Source: Deltaproteobacteria bacterium (lineage in GTDB: Bacteria; Desulfobacterota; Desulfobacteria; C00003060). From it: DNA of 14,733 bases. The notes beneath the pieces were generated by a model. That model ran no database searches. It worked only from the letters and a program-made list of their open reading frames with translations, and was not told the DNA's origin. Position numbers and translations under genes: made by a program. Within the stretch, counting starts at the first letter, position 1. Each line of letters begins with the position of its first letter. Shown here piece after piece: positions 1-6,203 of this stretch. The stretch is from NCBI GenBank assembly GCA_030667105.1, contig DAOUWN010000014.1, positions 1 through 14,733 of the forward strand. Reading direction: 5' to 3'.

Positions 1-125
1 AAGGGGACGCCCTTCACATTTTCACATTTGCCTTTTCACCGGTTTCAATATCCTCACTGCGAACGAATGTATTAGAAGGGATCGCATGGGAGCGTTGTAA
101 TTCTATAACGAGCTGTAATGTAATC

Positions 126-527
126 ATGAGAAAAGAGAAGATAAGCAAACTTCAAACCATGACCAAGGGGCCAATGGAAGCCGACATAAGCAATGCGCTA
201 ATTGCCTTTGAAAAAGAGCACATGGGGCGCGGACCGGAGGATGTAAGAACCCATATCATTCAGGACATGGTGCTGATCCGCTTGAAGGGAGTGCTGGCCC
301 CAGCAGAGCGTCATCTGGCAAGAGATCAGGAAGGGGTTCAACTCATTAAGCAGGTCCGGGAAAAACTATTGGAGAACTCCACCGAGATTCTGGCTGATAT
401 TATCAAAGACAAGACCGGATGTGGGACAATAAGTTTTCATACGGACATTAGCACAAAAACAGGCGAAAGATTTATCATAATTACTTTATCTGAAGATTTG
501 GAGCGCAAATCTTCTTTCAGAAAATAA
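126..527 (+). CDS. DUF2294 domain-containing protein (YbcI-like), 133 aa
   Basis: A small soluble protein of the DUF2294 family, whose biochemical role is unknown. The family signature is clear: a GRGPEDVRTHI block at residues 34-44 followed by the hydrophobic IIQDMVLIRLKGVL segment (44-57) and APAE (58-61). The C-terminal half ends in a beta-rich stretch with HTDISTKTGERFIIIT around 105-120, also typical of the family. There is no signal peptide or membrane segment. The first ATG has no obvious Shine-Dalgarno. The ATG at 174 (Met17) follows an AAGGGG run and begins closer to where many family members start, so the true N-terminus may be 16 residues shorter. The gene stands alone: no other gene is seen upstream in the window, and a terminator lies about 100 bases downstream. 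The family assignment is secure; no function can be inferred from these neighbours. Confidence 0.85.
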   Translation: MRKEKISKLQTMTKGPMEADISNALIAFEKEHMGRGPEDVRTHIIQDMVLIRLKGVLAPAERHLARDQEGVQLIKQVREKLLENSTEILADIIKDKTGCGTISFHTDISTKTGERFIIITLSEDLERKSSFRK

Positions 528-627
528 TAAAAGCATTCTTCCTCTGATCACTATTTGGAACATTTTTGCTTTTGGTAGACCACGCCCAGGATCGTGCTTT
601 AAAGCCTTTTGCTGATCAGGGGTAAGG

Positions 628-678
628 AAGGCCAATACACGGGTTAAAATATCTGCCGACCTGGTATTGGCCTTTTTT
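628..678 (+). terminator. Rho-independent terminator after the DUF2294 gene
   Basis: Two perfect 11-base arms, AAGGCCAATAC (628-638) and GTATTGGCCTT (664-674), are followed by a run of T to 678. The 25-nt loop can extend the stem: 640-644 can pair with 659-663, with A639 bulged and one G-T wobble. It lies about 100 bases past the DUF2294 stop codon in the correct orientation. Confidence 0.75.
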
Positions 679-694
679 GTGGTCTGTTTTTCAA

Positions 695-774
695 TGCTGC
701 GCAATCCACAGGTACATGGTAACATCTCAAAAAGTGCTTCGCAATCCACAGGTACATGGTAACATCTCAAAAAG
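695..774. repeat. 40-bp tandem duplication (two copies, one mismatch)
   Basis: Unit 1 (695-734) and unit 2 (735-774) are identical except for G699 versus T739. Each unit begins TGCT(G/T)CGCAATCC and ends CTCAAAAAG, with a near-palindromic GGTACATGGTAAC in the middle. The duplication sits between the DUF2294 terminator and the palindromic element at 785-861. No open frame of credible protein character covers it. Confidence 0.9.
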
Positions 775-784
775 TTCGCGTTTT

Positions 785-861
785 CGTCATTGCGAGCGAA
801 GCGAACCAATCTCTTTGATAGCGGTGAGATTGCTTCGTCGTTGACGCTCCTCGCAATGACG
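785..861. repeat. REP/MITE-like palindrome with perfect 12-bp ends
   Basis: The ends CGTCATTGCGAG (785-796) and CTCGCAATGACG (850-861) are perfect inverted repeats. Inside them CAATCTC (808-814) pairs with GAGATTG (826-832), so most of the 77 bases can fold into one hairpin. This CGTCATTGCGAGCGAAGCGAA type is a well-known dispersed palindrome in many proteobacterial genomes. It lies about 90 bases upstream of the carboxylase start, between the preceding terminator and the carboxylase ribosome site, so it may sit in that gene's promoter or leader. Confidence 0.85.
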
Positions 862-954
862 GGAAATCACAGTTTCGAGGAAATTACCCGGATTTTTTGA
901 GAAGATACGGTAAATGGGTGCAAAAGGGCAAACCAGAAAGGAGAGACTCGCCTC

Positions 955-3900
955 ATGAATTTCAGTTTTGAAAACATGATTATTGGGGTAGCCAATCGCG
1001 GAGTTCCAGCCCTTCGTGTTGGACGAACAATCAGGGAGATGGGGGCTATTTATGCAGCTTTTTTCACGCCGGTAGACAAGACCGCGCCTCATGTCTCGAA
1101 GGCTGACAGGGCCTATAGCCTTTTGACGGTGGATGGCTACTTGGATATTGAAGAAATCGTACGGGTGGCAAAAAGGCACGATGTTTCAGCCCTTCATCCC
1201 GGTTGGGGCTTTGCTGCCGAGGATAATCACTTCCCCTCCGTGTGTGAACAGCACGATATTATCTTTATCGGTCCCTCCGAGGGCCCCATGAGAAGGCTCG
1301 GCAACAAGGTCAGAGCAAGAGAGCTTGCCAAGTCGCTGTCCGTTCCTGTGGTTGAGGGCTCTGAGGGTGCGATCTCTTTGGAAAAGGCAAAGAGGGTCGC
1401 TGAAAAGGTCGGGTTTCCTGTGATGATCAAAAGCGAGGGAGGCGGGGGCGGCCGAGGGGTAGTTGTAGTCCATTCCCAGGACGAACTGGAACGCCAGTTC
1501 CATACGGCTTCAAGCATGGCAGAAGCAAGCTTTGGCAACCCCAACCTGTACATTGAACAATTCCTTCCTGAAGTGCGGCACCTCGAAATTCAGGTACTGT
1601 GTGACAAGTTCGGAAACGCGGTTGCCCTTGACGAACGGGATTGTTCCTGCCAGCGAAGGTATCAGAAGCTTTTAGAGATTACCCCGTCACCATGGAAAGG
1701 GGTTTCTTTGGAGTTGCGCAACGCCCTAAGAGCAGCTGCCATCAAAATGGTTACTGCGGTCGGATATGATTCGATCATTACCATGGAGTTCTTGGTGGAT
1801 GAAAACCAAAATTTCTACTTTATTGAGGCCAACACCCGCCTTCAAGTGGAACACGGGATATCAGAACTACTCTATGGCATTGATATCGTGGAAGAGATGA
1901 TACGCATTGCCTTTGGTGAAAAACTCCGCCTGACAAAAGAGCAACTCAAGCCGAGGGGTTTCGCAATGCAGTGCCGGATCAATTTTGAAGATCCCCAGAA
2001 CGATTTCATGCCAAATTCAGGGGTGATAACCCGTTATCTGTCCCCTGGGGGTGAAGGTGTTCGCCTCGATTCGTGCGTTTTCGGCGACTATGACTTCCCC
2101 AAGGCCTACGATTCTTTAGGGGCCTTACTCATGACCTATGGCGATACATGGGGAAAAACCGTATCCATCATGGAAAGGGCCCTGTCGGAATATTTTATTG
2201 CCGGGATCAAGACGACCATCCCCTTTCACAAAAAGATTGTTACCCATCCCAGGTTCAGATCCGGTGAAGTTCACACCAAATTTGTCGAGAACACACCGGA
2301 ACTGATCTCTTATCAAGAAATTGTTCCGGAACACCTTCGGCTCGCAGGGCTCATGGCTGAGATCACGGCCTTGGGATATAATCACTATATCGGCCTTGGC
2401 CCCTATCGAAGGTCTCAAGACTCACGGGTCGGCCCCATGCTTGTCGCGCAGGCCTCGTCTTCTCAAAAGGCCACAAAAAGCAACTATCAACCACCCTTCA
2501 AACCTGATGACCACAGAGACGCGGTGCTGACCTATCTTCGGGACTCTGAGTTTGTGGAATTTTGCAATACCACCCCCAGGGACGTTACCCAGTCAGAGTC
2601 GGGAAACAGGTTCCGACTCTTTGACGACCGGTTGATCGGCCCTTTGATTGATCAGTGTGGTTATGTGTCCATTGAAAACGGGGGTGGAGCCCACTACCAC
2701 GTGGCCATGCTGGGCTGTATGACAGAGCCATGGCTGGAGGCCGAAGAATGGAACCGGTTTGCCCCGAACACCCAAAAAATGATCCTGATTCGCTCTACCA
2801 ACATCCTGGGATATGCTCCTCAAGCAAGGGAAGTCATGGAACGGACAGGGCGGATGATCAACAAGCACTACCACGTGATACGCTGCTTTGATTTCCTGAA
2901 CCATATTGAGAACATGGCCCCTTTTGCCGAGATCGTGCTCGAAACTGAAAATCGCATCTTTGAACCGGCTATCAGCCTAAGTTGGGCCGAAGGTTTTACC
3001 ATTGAACACTACCTTTCGGTGTTGAACGATATTCTTTCCATGGTGGGCCGCATCCTGGGATGTGATAACTCAGCAGCCTCCAGGCAGATTATTTTTTGCC
3101 TTAAGGACATGGCCGGTGTGTGTCCGCCTCGCTTCATCTATGACCTGATTTCAGCCATCCTCGACAATTATCCGGAACTGGTCATTCAGTATCACAGGCA
3201 CATTACAGATGGTTTGGCCGTGCCGGCCCTGGGCAGCGCAGCCAAGGCCGGGGCCAAAATCCTGGACGTGGCTGACGGGCCGGCTGTGCGGTTTTACAGC
3301 CAGGCAGGGATCTTGTCGGTGGCCGCCTATGTTGAAGAGGAGCTCGGCTTGAAGACACGGCTTGACAAAGACAAGATCCGCGAGGTCGCTTTTGTTCTAA
3401 AACAAATCATGCCCATCTATGATCGCTACTGCAGACCGACTTTTCTGGGTCCCGACCACGATGTCACCCGCCACGGTCTCCCCGGAGGGGCCACATCGAG
3501 CAGCCAGGAAGCGGCCTTGAAGCAGGGATACGCTTTTTTGCTTCCCCATATTTTACTGATCCTTGAGCTGTGTAGAAAGATCATTCGTTACCATGATGTA
3601 ACACCGGGCTCTCAAGTTACCTGGACAAACGGTTACATGATGGCCGTTAAGGCATACGAGCGGGGCGGTTTGGCAGAGGTTCAGCGGATGATTGACATTC
3701 TCAAGACCATAACCGCGACACCGGAAGACGAACTGGATGACCAGGTTAAGGAAGATCGGCAGATCCTGTTTGGTCACGCTAACGATGCCCTGAAAAACCT
3801 CCTTTTGGGCAAGTTCGGCAGGCTCCCTCTTGGGTGGCCCGCTGACTGGGTCTATCAGTCTGTATTTGGTGAAAACTGGAGTGATGCCGTAGGCGAGCGC

Positions 3901-4629
3901 ACCGAAGAAAGCCCACTCAACTTCCTCGCCCCTGTTGATATGAATGCGGCGGAGGCCGAGCTGGCCGGGCATATCGGACGGAATCCCACGGAAAATGAAA
4001 TAGTCAACTATCTGAATCACCCCGGAGACGCCCTGAAGCTGATAAAGAACCTTGAAAAGTACGGCGATCCCAACGTATTGCCAGACGACATTTGGTTTGA
4101 AGGGCTTCAACCTGGTGTGGAGCGGGAGTTTGTGACCTCCGACGGGAAGGTTCACAGGATAAAGATTGTGCATGTAAGCAAGGTTGGTCCTCGCGGCACA
4201 ATAAGGGTGAGGTACAAGCTTGATTACGAGATTTTCGTGGAAGATATCAAAGTGGCCGAACCAGCCGAAGCAGGGCCTAGGCGAAAAATGGCCGATGGGA
4301 AGAATCCTTATCATATTGCCGCCCCCTTTGATGCGGATCTATGGGTTGTTCACAAAAAAGAGGGTGATACGGTTAAGGCCGATGAAGAGGTGTTGAACCT
4401 TACCATTATGAAAACAGAATCCGCTATGACCTCCCCCGTGGATGGGGTGGTAAAAAGGGTTGTGGTGTTTGCGGACTACAAGACCGACAAGAAAATGGTC
4501 TCCGTGAAAAAGGGCCAGCTCTTAATGGAACTAGCTCCGCCCCGCGAACAGTGCGCAAGTTGCGATGCTGAGATTGAAGAGGACTATAAGTTCTGTCCGA
4601 ACTGTGGGCATGATGTGGGAAGTCAGTAA
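955..4629 (+). CDS. pyc: Divergent single-chain pyruvate carboxylase with C-terminal zinc ribbon, 1224 aa
   Basis: Biotin-dependent carboxylase that probably converts pyruvate to oxaloacetate (anaplerosis) in the cytoplasm. The biotin carboxylase domain (about 8-460) has K159, the glycine loop GGGGGRG (162-168), HLEIQV (209-214), ERDCSCQRR (227-235), EANTRLQVEH (291-300) and R341. The carboxyltransferase barrel (about 530-900) keeps the catalytic pattern of pyruvate carboxylase: RDVTQS (542-547, for RDAHQS), R613, K717 in KDMAG (the carboxylated lysine), HRH (H747, H749, metal ligands) and T883 in VTPGS. A PYC/OADA-type linker domain follows. The biotinyl domain has K1153 in IMKTE, in place of the usual AMKM. 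Residues 1200-1217 form a CxxC-x10-CxxC zinc ribbon that the standard enzyme lacks. The start has AAAGGAG 11 bases upstream. The N-terminal ANRGVPALR replaces the usual ANRGEIA.R. A different 2-oxoacid substrate cannot be excluded. Confidence 0.85.
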   Translation: MNFSFENMIIGVANRGVPALRVGRTIREMGAIYAAFFTPVDKTAPHVSKADRAYSLLTVDGYLDIEEIVRVAKRHDVSALHPGWGFAAEDNHFPSVCEQHDIIFIGPSEGPMRRLGNKVRARELAKSLSVPVVEGSEGAISLEKAKRVAEKVGFPVMIKSEGGGGGRGVVVVHSQDELERQFHTASSMAEASFGNPNLYIEQFLPEVRHLEIQVLCDKFGNAVALDERDCSCQRRYQKLLEITPSPWKGVSLELRNALRAAAIKMVTAVGYDSIITMEFLVDENQNFYFIEANTRLQVEHGISELLYGIDIVEEMIRIAFGEKLRLTKEQLKPRGFAMQCRINFEDPQNDFMPNSGVITRYLSPGGEGVRLDSCVFGDYDFPKAYDSLGALLMTYGDTWGKTVSIMERALSEYFIAGIKTTIPFHKKIVTHPRFRSGEVHTKFVENTPELISYQEIVPEHLRLAGLMAEITALGYNHYIGLGPYRRSQDSRVGPMLVAQASSSQKATKSNYQPPFKPDDHRDAVLTYLRDSEFVEFCNTTPRDVTQSESGNRFRLFDDRLIGPLIDQCGYVSIENGGGAHYHVAMLGCMTEPWLEAEEWNRFAPNTQKMILIRSTNILGYAPQAREVMERTGRMINKHYHVIRCFDFLNHIENMAPFAEIVLETENRIFEPAISLSWAEGFTIEHYLSVLNDILSMVGRILGCDNSAASRQIIFCLKDMAGVCPPRFIYDLISAILDNYPELVIQYHRHITDGLAVPALGSAAKAGAKILDVADGPAVRFYSQAGILSVAAYVEEELGLKTRLDKDKIREVAFVLKQIMPIYDRYCRPTFLGPDHDVTRHGLPGGATSSSQEAALKQGYAFLLPHILLILELCRKIIRYHDVTPGSQVTWTNGYMMAVKAYERGGLAEVQRMIDILKTITATPEDELDDQVKEDRQILFGHANDALKNLLLGKFGRLPLGWPADWVYQSVFGENWSDAVGERTEESPLNFLAPVDMNAAEAELAGHIGRNPTENEIVNYLNHPGDALKLIKNLEKYGDPNVLPDDIWFEGLQPGVEREFVTSDGKVHRIKIVHVSKVGPRGTIRVRYKLDYEIFVEDIKVAEPAEAGPRRKMADGKNPYHIAAPFDADLWVVHKKEGDTVKADEEVLNLTIMKTESAMTSPVDGVVKRVVVFADYKTDKKMVSVKKGQLLMELAPPREQCASCDAEIEEDYKFCPNCGHDVGSQ

Positions 4630-4990
4630 GGGCTTGGAGTAATGGTATGGATGCTTTATCACAGCTGCAGCATGGGACCCAGGCTCCTATGTAGGGCCCC
4701 ACCGAATCCTCGCCTGGTGCCAGTATGTTTTTCGTGTGGGCGGTATGAGCTACCACCCGGTTATCCCTTTCATTTGTCCTCGTGCCGTGAAACTCAACGT
4801 GCCTCGTGAATAGGGCCTTCGCCCAACCCAGTAGCTTGCCATCTTTAACTATTTGCTAGCGGCCGTCAGAAATTTTATTTCTTGCGAAAACGGGCTGTTA
4901 TACATGTCGGCCCCGTCTTAGGTACAATGTTAAGTAAATAGAAGAAAACGGGAGAAAAAAGGAGCTTTTTTGGAACAGACGGGTCTGGAT
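4630..4990. other. Intergenic stretch without a recognised gene
   Basis: Between the carboxylase stop and the sigma-54-like site I see no credible gene on either strand. A short CTGG-TG-CCAG palindrome at 4714-4723 is followed by TATGTTTTT and might be a weak terminator for the carboxylase. AAAAAAG-GAG-CTTTTTT near 4955-4971 is an AT-rich inverted repeat. A TACAAT hexamer at 4923-4928 resembles a -10 box but has no matching -35 box. Confidence 0.4.
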
Positions 4991-4992
4991 AA

Positions 4993-5008
4993 TGGCACAT
5001 AAAGTGCA
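4993..5008 (+). promoter_or_regulatory. Candidate sigma-54 promoter
   Basis: TGGCAC (4993-4998), five bases, then GTGCA (5004-5008) fits the sigma-54 consensus TGGCACG-N4-TTGCW with the exact GG to GC spacing. The departures are A for G at 4999 and G for T at 5004. It points towards the response regulator about 360 bases downstream. No enhancer-binding protein gene is in the window. Confidence 0.4.
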
Positions 5009-5163
5009 TAAGTCCTCTAAAATGCACGCACATCATGGGATCTCACGAAGGGATGAAATATGGAGCTTTTAGATCTTTCTCCGTTTAAACAAGCGCGATA
5101 TTAGATAGTTATGAACTGTTGAAAAGTATTTCACAAATGAAGTGGGGTTCGCTCCTTTCCGGT

Positions 5164-5191
5164 TTGACAATGGATGCGAGATGGGTTGTAG
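5164..5191 (+). promoter_or_regulatory. Weak sigma-70 promoter candidate upstream of the structured leader
   Basis: A perfect TTGACA (5164-5169) is followed after 16 bases by TTGTAG (5186-5191), a poor -10 match; TAGGTA three bases later is an alternative. A start near 5198-5200 would put the inverted-repeat leader (5198-5316) at the 5' end of the response-regulator transcript. Confidence 0.25.
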
Positions 5192-5197
5192 GTAAAC

Positions 5198-5320
5198 TCG
5201 GTCTAGCGGGTGGGCAAACCCCGCAGGGACGATGCTCTCATCCAAAAGTCCCGAGCCGACGCCCTTCACACCTACATAACGGAAGATTGGGTTTGATTTG
5301 GTGTCGGGACTTTTGGTTTT
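5198..5320 (+). promoter_or_regulatory. Structured leader with alternative hairpins upstream of the response regulator
   Basis: A 13-base perfect inverted repeat, CCAAAAGTCCCGA (5242-5254) and TCGGGACTTTTGG (5304-5316), ends in TTTT. The left arm can instead pair upstream: GGGAC (5226-5230) with GTCCC (5248-5252), or CTCGG near 5198-5202 with CCGAG (5251-5255). Just before it, GCGGG and CCCGC enclose a GGGCAAACC string followed by GGGACG. These strings recall the core of c-di-GMP-I (GEMM) riboswitches, but the essential CAAAGCC part is missing. The 49-nt loop is long for a terminator. It could equally be the ends of a small mobile element. Confidence 0.35.
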
Positions 5321-5370
5321 CACATTTTGAGTCTGGGTGCGCAGCAGACAAGAGGGGGGAATGATCTGTC

Positions 5371-5796
5371 ATGCCAGGCATTTTGATCGTTGATGACCAG
5401 CCCTGCGTTCGAGCGCTCCTTTCGGAAGAACTCGTGGACGAGGGGTACCGCGTTGAAGGTTTAGGTGACGCGGAATCGGTGATGACTCGCCTAAGATTTA
5501 CCCGACCTGATTTGGTGCTTCTCGATCTGTATCTGGATGGACCCGACGGGTGGGAATTGTTGCGTGATATCAAGAGGCAAGACCCCGAGCTGCCGGTCCT
5601 CATTGTGACCGCTTATGACAGCTTTGTGGATGACCCACGGCTGTCTCAGGCGGACGGTTACTTTGTGAAGAGTCTTGACTTTACGGACCTCAAACAGAAG
5701 ATAGCAGATCTTCTTCGTAGGAAACCGAGTCTTCAAATCGAGGCAGAGGCCAATCGCCATTTCGGCAAATTCAGCGTGGTGGATCTGCCCTGTTAA
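5371..5796 (+). CDS. Stand-alone CheY-like response regulator receiver protein, 141 aa
   Basis: A single receiver domain that accepts phosphate from a histidine kinase. All hallmark residues are present: acidic pair D8-D9 in LIVDDQ, phospho-acceptor D52 in LLDLYLDGPDG, T80 in IVTAY and K100 in YFVKS. The receiver fills about residues 3-116. The remaining 25 residues (through HFGKFSVVDLPC) are too short for a DNA-binding or enzymatic output domain, so it probably acts by protein-protein contact or within a phosphorelay. A GAGGGGGGA ribosome site lies about 10 bases before the ATG. A long leader precedes it and a terminator follows at 5854, so it is transcribed apart from the kinase gene at 6204. 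Whether that kinase is its partner is not shown by the sequence. Confidence 0.9.
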   Translation: MPGILIVDDQPCVRALLSEELVDEGYRVEGLGDAESVMTRLRFTRPDLVLLDLYLDGPDGWELLRDIKRQDPELPVLIVTAYDSFVDDPRLSQADGYFVKSLDFTDLKQKIADLLRRKPSLQIEAEANRHFGKFSVVDLPC

Positions 5797-5853
5797 CATT
5801 GGGGGCTACCAAAACGCTGAGTTAACGTAGGCACATTCTGATAGAAAGGCATC

Positions 5854-5886
5854 AAAAGGCAGGGTCCAAGCAGCCCTGCTTTTTTT
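5854..5886 (+). terminator. Rho-independent terminator of the response regulator
   Basis: GCAGGG (5859-5864) and CCCTGC (5874-5879) enclose a 9-nt loop and are followed by seven T (5880-5886). The A run at 5854-5857 can extend the stem against these T. It is 58 bases past the stop codon. Confidence 0.85.
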
Positions 5887-6203
5887 GTGAGGCTTTCGGC
5901 CCTAAAGTACGGGGTTGCAAGGCGCGGGCCGGTCCACCCGAACAGGCCCCAAAATGTTCACGGAGTGAGTGAAATCGACTTTTTACGAAACCGTCATTTT
6001 TGAACCCAATGCTGATCTGAGAGACCCCGGCTTGACAATCGACCGCCCTTCATTTAATAATGATAGCTGGTTATGAATCCTCCCGAACGATAATCAACCC
6101 CTTGAGAAAAGCCCTCCGGCATGGATACAGGCGCCATGCATGGTGTGAAAGATACCTGTGATTGGAGCCTTGTTTGTTCTTATCGTGACCCGAAGATGTT
6201 TTT
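5887..6203. other. Intergenic stretch before the histidine kinase
   Basis: About 317 bases with no credible gene on either strand. It holds the sigma-70 promoter candidate at 6032-6061. The sequence around 5955-6000 (AATCGACTTTTTACGAAACCGTCA) reads like dispersed repeat DNA of sulfate reducers, but no second copy is in this window. Confidence 0.4.
6032..6061 (+). promoter_or_regulatory. Sigma-70 promoter candidate for the histidine kinase
   Basis: Perfect TTGACA (6032-6037), an 18-base spacer and AATAAT (6056-6061, five of six matches to TATAAT). It predicts a start near 6069 and a leader of about 135 bases before the kinase ATG. Confidence 0.5.

Noticed and set aside
486..809. 107-residue minus-strand frame
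   Set aside because: It is made of the translated terminator, tandem repeats and palindrome end; no start signal.
787..1179. 130-residue minus-strand frame containing RHCEERQRRSN
   Set aside because: Translation of the REP palindrome followed by the antisense of the carboxylase gene.
3553..4314. 253-residue minus-strand frame within the carboxylase gene
   Set aside because: Long antisense shadow of a GC-biased gene; no ribosome site, no family features, and the sense frame is clearly conserved.
5061..5105. 14-residue frame MELLDLSPFKQARY with a GAAGGG ribosome site
   Set aside because: Could be a leader peptide, but it lies well upstream of the structured region and nothing else supports it.
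5205..5236. True c-di-GMP-I riboswitch
   Set aside because: Only GGGCAAACC and GGGACG match; the CAAAGCC receptor and the second stem are not visible, so the name is not justified.
5119..5364. 81-residue plus-strand frame before the response regulator
   Set aside because: Covers the structured leader; low protein likeness and no ribosome site.
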